The notes under the pieces were generated by a model, which made no database searches, had not been told where the DNA came from, and saw nothing but the letters and a program-made list of their open reading frames with translations. The position numbers and the translations under genes were made by a program. A stretch of 64,000 nt of DNA, taken from contig NZ_RJLQ01000015.1 in the NCBI RefSeq assembly GCF_003833015.1, forward strand, positions 1-64,000. Reading direction: 5' to 3'. Below, in pieces: positions 28,676 through 40,404 of the stretch (position 1 is the first letter of the stretch; every line of letters begins with the position of its first letter). This DNA comes from Clostridium sp. E02. GTDB lineage: Bacteria; Bacillota; Clostridia; Lachnospirales; Lachnospiraceae.

Positions 28676-29182
28676 ATGGACAACAGTATATTGAATCAGC
28701 TCCCGATCGATCCAGCCTTTTTAATCATAGGTTTAGGAGCGCTTACTATAATATTGCTGATCGTTATAATCCTATGTCTGGTTCAGATGCGAAAACTGTA
28801 TCGCAGGTACGATTATTTTATGAGGGGAAAAGACGCAGAGACCCTGGAAGAAATCATCATGGAACAGATGGAGGATATCGCTAAATTAAAGGACGAAGAC
28901 CGGGCAAATAAAGATTCGTTGCGAAATACGAATAAAAACTACCGAAGTGCATATCAGAAATTTGGTCTAATAAAATATAATGCATTTAAGGGGATGGGCG
29001 GAAATTTAAGTTTTGCATTGGCAATGTTGGATTACACCAATACAGGTTTTGTTTTAAATTCAGTCCATAGTCGAGAAGGGTGTTATGTATACATCAAAGA
29101 GGTAGAACGAGGAGAAACAGATGTATTATTAGGAAGTGAAGAAAAGGCTGCACTCGAATGTGCACTGGGGTATCATTCATAA
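28676..29182 (+). CDS. DUF4446 membrane protein
   Basis: A 168-residue protein with one N-terminal membrane helix (about 14-38), a charged, probably coiled-coil stretch (about 45-95) and a C-terminal globular part with GMGGNLSFALAMLD and NSVHSREGCYVYIKEVE. These match the DUF4446 family, which often accompanies parB in Clostridia; the function is unknown. It follows parB by 24 bases and ends at a strong terminator. Confidence 0.82.
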   Translation: MDNSILNQLPIDPAFLIIGLGALTIILLIVIILCLVQMRKLYRRYDYFMRGKDAETLEEIIMEQMEDIAKLKDEDRANKDSLRNTNKNYRSAYQKFGLIKYNAFKGMGGNLSFALAMLDYTNTGFVLNSVHSREGCYVYIKEVERGETDVLLGSEEKAALECALGYHS

Positions 29183-29210
29183 AAAGTGCGGCATACTGCC
29201 GCACTTTTTA
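29181..29210. terminator. bidirectional terminator after the DUF4446 gene
   Basis: AAAAAGTGCGGCA (29181-29193), loop TAC, TGCCGCACTTTTT (29197-29209): a perfect 13-bp stem with A/T tails on both sides. It can end the parAB-DUF4446 transcript and, on the minus strand, the pantothenate kinase transcript. Confidence 0.93.
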
Positions 29211-29213
29211 TTT

Positions 29214-29274
29214 GCGTGTGCCCCACGGGCACACGTTCCAACGGGTGTTCGTCCCGAATTCGCCCAGTAGTGGG
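29214..29274. repeat. cluster of three GC-rich hairpins
   Basis: Three consecutive inverted repeats: CGTGTGCCC/GGGCACACG with loop CAC (29215-29235, 9 bp perfect), CGGG/CCCG (29242-29256) and CCCA/TGGG (29263-29274). The block is much more GC-rich than its surroundings and lies between convergent genes, next to a normal terminator. Its role is unknown; it could be a REP-like dispersed element or a structured 3' end. Confidence 0.55.
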
Positions 29275-29302
29275 AAAGATATAGCAGAATACCCGATCTT
29301 AT

Positions 29303-30145
29303 TTATAATATCTGTTTCATCTCCATATGATGGTCCTCTGTGAGTGCGGCACCGATCGCAGTACTGTATTCGGCTTGATCCGGTATAATGAAATGAACAT
29401 CAAACATACTCTCAAGTGACTGAAAGACTTCTTTGCACTGTGGAAATTTAGCAAGGTTACCAGTCATAACAAAATTATGGATGTTGCTGTTTAATGAAGA
29501 TAAAATAGCAGATTTACCAATGGTTTGAAGCACCATATGAATAAGACCAATCGCAATATCTTCATCGGAAACCTGACTTCTGACCTTACCAAAATTAGAG
29601 GCAGTTGCAGACAATGGGAGACCAGGAAGAGCAGTCTTTGATATATCCTGTATCTGTAAGTCGATGTTACTTAAAGTCCCCTTGCTTGCGAGTTCCATTA
29701 TTCTAGATATATCCTGGGTCTTTAAAAGAAGGCTGGACAGTCCAACGATGGTTCCGCCTCCAATGCCGATTCCACCCGTATGAACGATGGAATCTTCGTT
29801 CACTTGAACGATAGAGGTACCAGTTCCCATGCTGACTACAATCAAATCTTTTAATCCGGTAAAATATTGACCGCCAAGTCCATTGCAAATAAATTCATTC
29901 ACTTTATAGGTAGGAATGCCATATAGGGACTGTTCCACATAGGCACTTCCAACTCCAGTGATCATAATTTTTTCTATTTCACTTAGTTGCATGTTGTTGT
30001 CGTAAATAAATTTTCCCAAAGCACCAAAGAGAGAAGCAATGGGGTTATCTGCTTTGACAAACGTTGGTATCTTTAGTTTATGATCATGAAACCCAACTAT
30101 CTTGGTGGTACTTCCTCCAAGATCAATTCCTATGGTTATTTTCAT
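29303..30145 (-). CDS. coaW: type II pantothenate kinase
   Basis: Phosphorylates pantothenate with ATP in the first step of coenzyme A synthesis. The 280-residue protein has the actin-fold phosphate loop GIDLGGSTTKIVGF at the N-terminus, VVSMGTGTSIVQV as the adenosine-side motif and TGGIGIGGGTIVGLSSLLL, all typical of the eukaryote-like type II enzymes found in staphylococci and some Clostridia. Type II enzymes are usually not inhibited by CoA. It is transcribed alone from its own promoter. The ECF S component at 13.9 kb may supply the vitamin. Confidence 0.9.
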   Translation of the reverse strand: MKITIGIDLGGSTTKIVGFHDHKLKIPTFVKADNPIASLFGALGKFIYDNNMQLSEIEKIMITGVGSAYVEQSLYGIPTYKVNEFICNGLGGQYFTGLKDLIVVSMGTGTSIVQVNEDSIVHTGGIGIGGGTIVGLSSLLLKTQDISRIMELASKGTLSNIDLQIQDISKTALPGLPLSATASNFGKVRSQVSDEDIAIGLIHMVLQTIGKSAILSSLNSNIHNFVMTGNLAKFPQCKEVFQSLESMFDVHFIIPDQAEYSTAIGAALTEDHHMEMKQIL

Positions 30146-30171
30146 AAGTTAAAATCCCCTTATTTTTGTAT

Positions 30172-30187
30172 CTGGTTATAAAACCAG
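30172..30187. repeat. palindrome in the coaW leader
   Basis: CTGGTT-ATAA-AACCAG, a perfect 6-4-6 inverted repeat between the predicted coaW transcription start and its ATG. It may be an operator or a small leader hairpin. Confidence 0.5.
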
Positions 30188-30221
30188 TATTACAGTTGTT
30201 TCTAGTATGGTTCTTGGGCTA

Positions 30222-30250
30222 ACTATACCATACATAGAAAGGATTGCCAA
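30222..30250 (-). promoter_or_regulatory. coaW promoter
   Basis: Minus-strand TTGGCA (30250-30245), 17-base spacer, TATAGT (30227-30222), about 75 bases before the coaW start. Confidence 0.65.
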
Positions 30251-30451
30251 GTTTTAAAATACGTCCAATTTTCCGCAAAATTTGAAAGAAATCCAATTGT
30301 ATATTTGGGTACTTTAATAAATATAACAAGAGAAAAAGCTGAATTTAACAAAGATTTAACCCCTGATGTTCCTATTATATAAGTAAAAAAATATTTATTA
30401 CATTTATATAAAAAATCACTCGAACCATGTATAATTTTGTGATAAATAACA

Positions 30452-30480
30452 TTGACAAAAAAATAACGATATAATATAAT
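30452..30480 (+). promoter_or_regulatory. adhE promoter
   Basis: TTGACA (30452-30457), 17-base spacer, TATAAT (30475-30480): a perfect sigma-A consensus. The predicted leader is about 70 bases and contains a GATCG/CGATC inverted repeat (30492-30513). The 30146-30556 gap otherwise holds only the coaW promoter and AT-rich DNA. Confidence 0.88.
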
Positions 30481-30556
30481 GATATTACAAAGATCGTTAA
30501 AAATATATCGATCATAGAAACCCATGGAATTTTTATATCATTGGAGGATAGTAAAA

Positions 30557-33172
30557 ATGGCAAAGAAAGAAGAACAGGTTAAAGTTCCCTATATAATTGA
30601 CAGTGTTGATGCCTTGATTGCAAAGATGGAGGCTATGAAAGAAGCACAGAGAAAATTCGCAACATTTACGCAGGAGCAGGTAGATAAGATCTTTTTTGAA
30701 GCAGCGAGTGCTGCCAATAAAATGAGAATCCCATTGGCAAAGATGGCTGTCCAAGAAACTGGAATGGGAATTGTTGAAGACAAAGTGATTAAAAATAATT
30801 ATGCAGCGGAATATATTTACAATGCATTTAAAGATACTAAAACTTGTGGTGTGATCGAAGAAGACAAAGCTTATGGGATTAAGAAAATAGCAGAACCGAT
30901 TGGTTTGATTGCTGCAGTTATTCCTACGACGAATCCAACGTCGACTGCCATTTTTAAAACCCTTATTAGTTTAAAAACCAGAAACGCTATTATCATTTCC
31001 CCACACCCAAGAGCAAAGAGTTCCACGATTGCAGCAGCTAAAGTTGTATTAGATGCAGCGGTAAAAGCAGGGGCACCAGAAGGAATTATCGGTTGGATTG
31101 ACGTGCCTTCTCTAGAACTGACCAATGAAGTAATGAGGGGTGCAGATATTATTCTGGCTACTGGGGGACCTGGTATGGTTAAGGCCGCTTACTCTTCAGG
31201 AAAACCGGCACTTGGTGTTGGAGCTGGAAATACCCCTGTAATCATCGATGATACGGCAGACGTTAAGATGGCCGTTAACTCTATCATTCATTCCAAAACA
31301 TTTGACAATGGTATGATTTGTGCTTCGGAGCAGTCTGTTACCGTTCTTGAAAAAGTATACGATGCAGTGAAAAAGGAATTTGCTGCTAGAGGCTGTTATT
31401 TCTTAAAAAATGATGAGATCGAGAAAGTAAGAAAAACAATTATAATCAATGGAGCATTGAATGCGAAAATTGTTGGTCAGAAAGCACATACAATCGCAAA
31501 ACTAGCAGGTGTTGATGTACCTGAAGCTACAAAGATTTTAATTGGTGAAGTAGAAAACGTTCATATAGAAGAAGAATTTGCACACGAGAAATTGTCTCCA
31601 GTTTTGGCGATGTATAAGGCAAAGAACTTTGAAGATGCGATTGAAAAAGCGGAGCAGCTGGTAGCAGATGGTGGGTATGGTCATACGGCTTCCCTGTTTG
31701 TAAATGTCAATGAAAAAGAGAAAATTGAAACACACGCTGGGGCGATGAAGACTTGTCGAATTCTTATTAATACCCCATCTTCTCAAGGCGGTATCGGTGA
31801 TATCTATAACTTTAAATTACAGCCATCTTTAACCTTAGGATGCGGTTCCTGGGGAGGAAACTCTGTTTCCGAAAACGTTGGTGTGAAACATTTAATCAAT
31901 ATTAAAACCGTTGCTGAGAGGAGAGAGAACATGCTTTGGTTCAGAAATCCGGAGAAGGTTTATTTCAAAAAGGGCTGTATGCCAGTTGCATTAAGTGAAT
32001 TAAAGGATGTTTATGATAAGAAAAGAGCCTTTGTCGTAACGGATTCTTTCCTTTATAAGAATGGTTATACAAAAGCAATTACAGATAAATTAGATGAGAT
32101 GGGTATTGTTTACACCGTGTTTGCAGAAGTTCAGCCAGATCCGACCCTTGCAAATGCACAGGCAGGTGCAGCCGCGATGACAGCATTCCAGCCAGATACG
32201 ATCATTGCACTGGGCGGAGGTTCTGCTATGGATGCAGCTAAGATCATGTGGGTGATGTATGAGCATCCAGAAGTGGATTTCAAGGATATGGCAATGCGTT
32301 TTATGGATATCCGTAAGAGAGTTTATACATTCCCTAAAATGGGAGAGAAGGCTTACTTTGTAGCAATACCAACCTCTTCCGGTACAGGTTCTGAGGTGAC
32401 CTCTTTCGCAGTTATTACAGATCAGGAAACAGGAGTAAAATATCCACTTGCAGATTATGAATTAATGCCGAATATGTCAATCGTTGATGCAGATAATATG
32501 ATGAGCCAGCCAAAAGGCTTAACCAGTGCTTCTGGTGTTGATGTACTGACCCATGGACTTGAGGCTTATGCGTCGGTTATGGCATCTGATTATACCGATG
32601 GGTTAGCATTAAAGTCAATGAAGAACGTATTTGAATATCTTCCTACTGCATATCAAGATGGCAGCAACGTAGAAGCAAGATGTAAGATGGCAGATGCTTC
32701 TTGCATGGCAGGTATGGCGTTTAACAATGCATTTTTAGGAGTTTGTCATTCCATGGCTCATAAATTAGGTGCGTACCATCACCTTCCACATGGGGTTGCC
32801 AATGCACTTTTGATTACACTTGTTATGGACTTCAATGCGTCTGAGGTTCCAACGAAGATGGGAACCTTCCCACAGTATCAGTATCCTCATACAATGGCTC
32901 GTTACGCAGAGTGTGCACGTTTCTGCGGAGTGGAAGGAAAAGACGATGCTGATGTATTTAAAAAATTCCTTGCAAAGGTTGAGGGGTTAAAGAAATCAGT
33001 TGGAATCAAGGCAACTATTAAGGAGTATGGAATTGATGAGAAGAACTTCTTAGAGACGTTAGACGAGATGGTTGAGAATGCATTTGATGATCAGTGTACT
33101 GGTGCGAATCCAAGATATCCTTTGATGAGCGAAATCAAGGAGATGTATTTAAAAGCGTATTATGGGAAATAA
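30557..33172 (+). CDS. adhE: bifunctional acetaldehyde-CoA/alcohol dehydrogenase
   Basis: Reduces acetyl-CoA to acetaldehyde and on to ethanol, regenerating NAD+ in fermentation; AdhE forms long spirosomes. The 871-residue protein has the N-terminal CoA-acylating aldehyde dehydrogenase with catalytic Cys255 (FDNGMICASEQ) and a C-terminal iron-dependent alcohol dehydrogenase with GGGSAMDAAK, TSSGTGSEVT and the metal-site histidines in HSMAHKLGAYHHLPHG. The ATG at 30557 follows GGAGG by about 10 bases; an in-frame ATG 11 codons earlier has no site. Single-gene unit with a consensus promoter and a strong terminator. Confidence 0.97.
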   Translation: MAKKEEQVKVPYIIDSVDALIAKMEAMKEAQRKFATFTQEQVDKIFFEAASAANKMRIPLAKMAVQETGMGIVEDKVIKNNYAAEYIYNAFKDTKTCGVIEEDKAYGIKKIAEPIGLIAAVIPTTNPTSTAIFKTLISLKTRNAIIISPHPRAKSSTIAAAKVVLDAAVKAGAPEGIIGWIDVPSLELTNEVMRGADIILATGGPGMVKAAYSSGKPALGVGAGNTPVIIDDTADVKMAVNSIIHSKTFDNGMICASEQSVTVLEKVYDAVKKEFAARGCYFLKNDEIEKVRKTIIINGALNAKIVGQKAHTIAKLAGVDVPEATKILIGEVENVHIEEEFAHEKLSPVLAMYKAKNFEDAIEKAEQLVADGGYGHTASLFVNVNEKEKIETHAGAMKTCRILINTPSSQGGIGDIYNFKLQPSLTLGCGSWGGNSVSENVGVKHLINIKTVAERRENMLWFRNPEKVYFKKGCMPVALSELKDVYDKKRAFVVTDSFLYKNGYTKAITDKLDEMGIVYTVFAEVQPDPTLANAQAGAAAMTAFQPDTIIALGGGSAMDAAKIMWVMYEHPEVDFKDMAMRFMDIRKRVYTFPKMGEKAYFVAIPTSSGTGSEVTSFAVITDQETGVKYPLADYELMPNMSIVDADNMMSQPKGLTSASGVDVLTHGLEAYASVMASDYTDGLALKSMKNVFEYLPTAYQDGSNVEARCKMADASCMAGMAFNNAFLGVCHSMAHKLGAYHHLPHGVANALLITLVMDFNASEVPTKMGTFPQYQYPHTMARYAECARFCGVEGKDDADVFKKFLAKVEGLKKSVGIKATIKEYGIDEKNFLETLDEMVENAFDDQCTGANPRYPLMSEIKEMYLKAYYGK

Positions 33173-33187
33173 ATTTAAATAGATTGC

Positions 33188-33226
33188 AAAGGCAGACAGC
33201 AGATTTTGTTGTCTGCCTTTTTTTGT
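33188..33226 (+). terminator. terminator of adhE
   Basis: AAAGGCAGACA and TGTCTGCCTTT form the stem, with seven or more T at the end. Confidence 0.93.
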
Positions 33227-33470
33227 GCTTTTCTAAAAAATGTTTCAAATGCACCCAATTTCCCTGTTGAATAATGAAGTAATTCATGGTATATCTAAAA
33301 ATCTTTTTTATAGGTATAAATTAGTACAAATGCACAAAAAATAAAAGATAAATTGGATATAAATATACATTGTAGAAGCAAATGCCATTACACTAGTGGT
33401 AAAAGAGGAAGTGGAGTTCCAAAGTTTAAACTGTTATAATGAGATCAAGTCATACAAGTGAGGTGCTTAC

Positions 33471-35405
33471 ATGGATAAACGGTTGCTTGCGTTAACTGTA
33501 TATTTACACGAAAATGGCACTCAGACTGCAGAGTCTTTGGCGGCAGAACTTAAAGTTAGTACGAAAACAATTCGCAATTACATTGGGGAATGGAATGTAC
33601 GCTTTGCAAGCTTCGGGGCTCGGATTCAGTCCAAACATGGGATCGGTTACTCTTTGAAAATTCACGATCAAGAATTGTTTGACAAACATTTTAAGGATCT
33701 AAAGAGCGATCAGAATCGAGTTTCGGTTCCCTCCACTCTAAAAGAGAGAGTGGAATACCTCTTAAATGATCTTTTAAGTCGTAGAGATTTTGTGAAAATG
33801 GAAGCCTTTAGTGAGATTTTATTTGTATCGAGAAAGACCGTTTCAACCACGGTGAAGGAAGTTGAAAAAATTCTTTCGGACTACAATCTAAGACTTGAGA
33901 AAAAACCAAATTATGGAATCCGAATTCAAGGCAAAGAATTTGATCGGCGCCTATGCATTGCCAATGTCATTGTAGGAAGAAGCACAGAAGTATATGGAGG
34001 AGATAATAAGGAATATCAGGAATCGGTTACTCGAGTTGCAAAATCAGTAGCTGAGGTAATCGATGAGGAAGGATATGCAGTCCATTCGATTGCGTATCAA
34101 AATCTGATTATTCATATTTTAATTGCGATTCAAAGAATTAAGAAATCCTGTTATGTGACGTTAGAAGAGGGACACTTTGAGCAAATGAATGGAACGCGGG
34201 AATATGAAGTTGCAGAAAAACTTGTAGAAAAAATAAACAAGGATTTTGAGATTCAATTTCCCAAAGAGGAAATCGTATACATTGCCATTCACCTGGCTGG
34301 TAAGAAATCACTTTATCTCCCGCAGTATGAGGATAATAAAAATCAGATCATGAGTCAGGAAACATGGGTGGTGGTGATACGGATGCTGGAAGTTGTGAAT
34401 GAGGCCTTTTGTTTTGATTTTCAAAACGATCTGGAGCTGAGGATGAATCTTGCCCAACATTTGGAACCCTTGGTGATTCGAATGAAGTATAACATGAAGC
34501 TTAAAAATCCACTTTTAAAGGATATCAGGGTACGGTTTCCAATGGCTTATGCCATGGCCCTTCAAGCGTCATCTATATTAAAGGAGTATTATGGCAGTGA
34601 ATTAAAGGAGGATGAGGTGGGATATATTGCCCTTGCATTTGCGCTTGCAATTGAGAGGTTAAATACCAATCTTCCCAAAAAGAACATTTTAATCGTTTGT
34701 GCTTCCGGAAAGGGAAGTGCAAAACTTCTTTCTTATCAATATAGACAGGAGTTTGGACCGTATGTAGACCGGATAGAAACATGCGATGTAGGAAATTTAA
34801 AAAAGGTAGACTTCTCCGGCATTGATTATGTGTTTACAACTGTTCCGATTTTAGAAAGAATACCAGTACCGGTACAGGAGGTAAAGTATTTCCTGGAATC
34901 AGATGAAATTAGGCAAATGAAGATGACGTTAATGGGCGAAGGGGGGGAGAACCCTTTGCTGGCTTATTTTGATCGGAATCTATTTTTCCCCCATTTGAAA
35001 TTCGAAAGCCGCCATGACGTGATTAAGTTTCTATGCAGACAGGTTATGGAAGAGAAGGAGTTGCCCAACACATTTTGGGATCTTGTAAAAAAGAGGGAGT
35101 CAGCGGCTCAGACCGCATTTGGAAACCGGGTAGCAATGCCTCACCCATGGAAGGCAATTAGTACGGATACCTTTGTTTGTGTGGGGATACTAGATCAAGC
35201 GGTTATGTGGGGAGATCAAAAGGTTCAGGCAGTATTTCTTGTTTCCATATCAAATAAAAAGAATAAAAATTTAAGAGAATTTTATCAGGGAATGACCGGG
35301 ATACTGACTGATCCGGAGGCAATCGAGAGCCTAATTGAGAAGCAGACTTTTGAAGAATTACAAAGGCTTTTAGAAAAGTCGGGACAGAAAAAAACGGAGG
35401 GTTAA
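33471..35405 (+). CDS. PRD-containing PTS transcriptional activator (LicR/CelR type)
   Basis: A 644-residue regulator: N-terminal helix-turn-helix domains (about 5-60, STKTIRNYIGEWN, and about 90-150), two PRD domains (about 175-400, with IYIAIHLAGKK), an EIIB-like domain (about 405-490, NILIVCASGKGSAKLLS, Cys in place) and a C-terminal EIIA-like domain (about 500-640, with His in VAMPHPWKA). Such proteins activate PTS operons when phosphorylated by HPr and unphosphorylated by their EIIB. It starts the beta-glucoside PTS operon and its stop is 4 bases before the EIIA gene. Confidence 0.9.
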   Translation: MDKRLLALTVYLHENGTQTAESLAAELKVSTKTIRNYIGEWNVRFASFGARIQSKHGIGYSLKIHDQELFDKHFKDLKSDQNRVSVPSTLKERVEYLLNDLLSRRDFVKMEAFSEILFVSRKTVSTTVKEVEKILSDYNLRLEKKPNYGIRIQGKEFDRRLCIANVIVGRSTEVYGGDNKEYQESVTRVAKSVAEVIDEEGYAVHSIAYQNLIIHILIAIQRIKKSCYVTLEEGHFEQMNGTREYEVAEKLVEKINKDFEIQFPKEEIVYIAIHLAGKKSLYLPQYEDNKNQIMSQETWVVVIRMLEVVNEAFCFDFQNDLELRMNLAQHLEPLVIRMKYNMKLKNPLLKDIRVRFPMAYAMALQASSILKEYYGSELKEDEVGYIALAFALAIERLNTNLPKKNILIVCASGKGSAKLLSYQYRQEFGPYVDRIETCDVGNLKKVDFSGIDYVFTTVPILERIPVPVQEVKYFLESDEIRQMKMTLMGEGGENPLLAYFDRNLFFPHLKFESRHDVIKFLCRQVMEEKELPNTFWDLVKKRESAAQTAFGNRVAMPHPWKAISTDTFVCVGILDQAVMWGDQKVQAVFLVSISNKKNKNLREFYQGMTGILTDPEAIESLIEKQTFEELQRLLEKSGQKKTEG

Positions 35406-35409
35406 TTAT

Positions 35410-35742
35410 ATGGATGAAAATAAGTATTTAGGGGCATTTCAAATTATTATGAATGCTGGAAATTCAAAATCTGCATCCCTTATGGCAATTGAGTCCGCCA
35501 AAGAAGGAGATTTTTTAGACGCTGAGGCAAAACTCAAGGAAGCGGAAAATGAAATGAGGGCAGCCCATCAGGCACAGATAGATATGATACAGCAGGAAGC
35601 TTCTGGAAACCCAGTGGATGTAAGCATTATTTTGGTACATGCTCAGGACCATTTAACCATGGCTATGATGTCAAAGGATTTTGCAGAACAGTTTGTTGAA
35701 ATGTATAAGCTGCTATCTGATTTAAAGAAAGAAAAAAAATAA
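35410..35742 (+). CDS. PTS lactose/cellobiose-family EIIA
   Basis: Soluble phosphocarrier of 110 residues with the family active site VHAQDHL, His77 being the phosphorylated residue. It begins with FQIIMNAGNSKSASLMAIE, the three-helix fold of EIIA-Chb/Lac. It passes phosphate from HPr to the adjacent EIIB. Confidence 0.93.
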   Translation: MDENKYLGAFQIIMNAGNSKSASLMAIESAKEGDFLDAEAKLKEAENEMRAAHQAQIDMIQQEASGNPVDVSIILVHAQDHLTMAMMSKDFAEQFVEMYKLLSDLKKEKK

Positions 35743-35763
35743 AAAAATAAGGAGGAAATTAAG

Positions 35764-36072
35764 ATGAATATTATGTTAGCATGTTGTGCAGGAATGTCCA
35801 CATCACTGGTGGTGAGCAAGATGGAGGAAGCCGCCAAAGCCCAGGGGAAGAGTGATTACAAAATATGGGCCGTGGAACAGGGAGAAATTGAAAGTGAACT
35901 TGGAAACTTCGATGTATTATTGTTAGGTCCTCAGGTACGTCATATTATGAGAAAAGTAAGCAAAATCGTAGAAGGTAAAGCTCCAGTAGCAGTTATTGAT
36001 CCGGTATCTTATGGAAGATGTGACGGAGCGGCTGTGTTAAAGCAGGCAGAAGCTTTGGCAGCTGGTAAATAG
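35764..36072 (+). CDS. PTS cellobiose-type EIIB
   Basis: Soluble 102-residue EIIB with the P-loop ACCAGMSTSLVVSKM; by alignment with ChbB the phospho-cysteine is Cys7. LLGPQVRHI and IDPVSYGRCDG follow the family pattern. AGGAGG lies 9 bases before the ATG. Lies between EIIA and EIIC genes. Confidence 0.94.
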   Translation: MNIMLACCAGMSTSLVVSKMEEAAKAQGKSDYKIWAVEQGEIESELGNFDVLLLGPQVRHIMRKVSKIVEGKAPVAVIDPVSYGRCDGAAVLKQAEALAAGK

Positions 36073-36096
36073 TCTAATAGAAAAGGGGAAGTAAAA

Positions 36097-37380
36097 ATGG
36101 CGGGTTTCTCACAAAAGTTTGAAGATGGGCTGATGATTGTAGCCGAAAAAGTAGATGATAACAAATATCTTTCCAGTATTAAAAATGCTTTTACAGTTTT
36201 TATGCCATTTGTTATTGTAGGGTCTTTTGGAACCCTGTTAAATGCATTGATTGCTTCAGATAAGACCGGGCTTGCAAGGTGGCTCCCATGGCTTATGAAT
36301 TTAAAGCCAGCATTCAGTGCTATGAATTTTTGTACCATGACCTTTATGGCGGTTCCTATCATATTCTTAATTGCTATGAATCTAGCAAAATACAATAAAA
36401 TACCGGAATATATCAGTGGAGTCGTTGCCGTCGCTGCCTATATATCAGTGGTCCCTCAAATGGTTACAGTGGGGGAAAGTTCGGTGTCCGGTCTGTCGTC
36501 AGGTGCATTGGGGGCTCAGGGGTTATTTATTGGAATGATAATAGCAGTTTTGGTAACAGAATTGTTTACAATGCTCATTAAGATTGATGCGATTAAAATA
36601 AAGATGCCGCCTGCAGTTCCAGCCGGTATTGCAACATCATTTAATGTACTGGTCCCTATTTTATTAACGCTTGTCATTACTTCCGTAGCCGGTATTTTAT
36701 TTAAGATGGCAACCGGATCCTATGTCAATGAATGGATCTATAAAATTGTTCAGGCACCGCTTGAATCTGTATTCCAAAGCCCCATAGGAATTATTGTGGT
36801 TGTTATTATTTCTCAATTGTTCTGGTTTTTGGGAATTCACGGAGGACTTGTTATTTCTCCGATTCGAAATCCTTTGATTGCTGCAGCAATTGCAGCGAAT
36901 GTATCTGCTCTTGGAGCAGGACTTACACCAAGTCAGCCGGTAACTTATGGCTTCTGGTTAAATTTTGTGGTAACTGGCGGTGCAGGAATTACGTTATCTC
37001 TAATATTTGCGATTTTCTTGTTTTCAAAGAGAGATGATTTTAAAATGATAGGGAAGCTTTCCTTTCTCCCGGGATTATGTGGAATTTCGGAACCCATTGT
37101 GTTTGGCTTGCCACTTGTTTTAAATCCAACCTTTGCCATTCCGTTTATCCTGAATTCAGGAATTGCCACTGGAATTGCAATGTTTGCGACAAAAATTGGT
37201 TTTCTTCCATGCAATACTGTGGATGTACCTTTCGGTGTTCCGGTAATCCTATCTGCCTTTATCAGCCATGGGTGGCAAGGGGTGGTAATTCAGGTTATCA
37301 TTCTTACCGTCTGCATCTTTACATGGGCTCCATTTGTGCTTATATCCAATAAGCAGGCAGAGGAAAAGGCAGTGGATTAA
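36097..37380 (+). CDS. PTS lactose/cellobiose-family EIIC permease
   Basis: A 427-residue membrane permease with about ten hydrophobic segments. The sequence IHGGLVISPIRNPLIAA and LPGLCGISEPIVFGLPLVLNP mark the Lac/Cel EIIC family; the latter contains the conserved sugar-site Glu. The two GH1 genes downstream suggest cellobiose or other beta-glucosides as substrate. A hairpin follows the gene. Confidence 0.94.
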   Translation: MAGFSQKFEDGLMIVAEKVDDNKYLSSIKNAFTVFMPFVIVGSFGTLLNALIASDKTGLARWLPWLMNLKPAFSAMNFCTMTFMAVPIIFLIAMNLAKYNKIPEYISGVVAVAAYISVVPQMVTVGESSVSGLSSGALGAQGLFIGMIIAVLVTELFTMLIKIDAIKIKMPPAVPAGIATSFNVLVPILLTLVITSVAGILFKMATGSYVNEWIYKIVQAPLESVFQSPIGIIVVVIISQLFWFLGIHGGLVISPIRNPLIAAAIAANVSALGAGLTPSQPVTYGFWLNFVVTGGAGITLSLIFAIFLFSKRDDFKMIGKLSFLPGLCGISEPIVFGLPLVLNPTFAIPFILNSGIATGIAMFATKIGFLPCNTVDVPFGVPVILSAFISHGWQGVVIQVIILTVCIFTWAPFVLISNKQAEEKAVD

Positions 37381-37396
37381 GATAGAATCAAATAGA

Positions 37397-37438
37397 GAAA
37401 AAGGCTGGGAAAACGTAGGTGGATTCTCAGCCTTTTAT
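37397..37438 (+). terminator. internal hairpin between EIIC and first GH1 gene
   Basis: AAAAGGCTGGGAA pairs with TTCTCAGCCTTTT (one G-T pair) around a 12-base loop. The T-run is short, so it looks like a partial terminator or a 3' stabilising hairpin that separates transporter and hydrolase expression. Confidence 0.65.
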
Positions 37439-37440
37439 AA

Positions 37441-40359
<2,919 letters not shown>

Positions 40360-40404
40360 TAATAACTTTAGGCCGTTATCCCAAAAGAGGAGATAGACAA
40401 TGAT

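Noticed and set aside
29158-29343. 61-codon plus-strand frame across the hairpin block
   Set aside because: It reads through a strong terminator and the end of coaW; no support as a protein.
30437-30453. Possible Rex operator over the adhE -35 (TTGTGATAAATAACAT)
   Set aside because: The half-sites resemble Rex sites but the overall length is 16 rather than 18 bases and the right half is poor; not strong enough to annotate.
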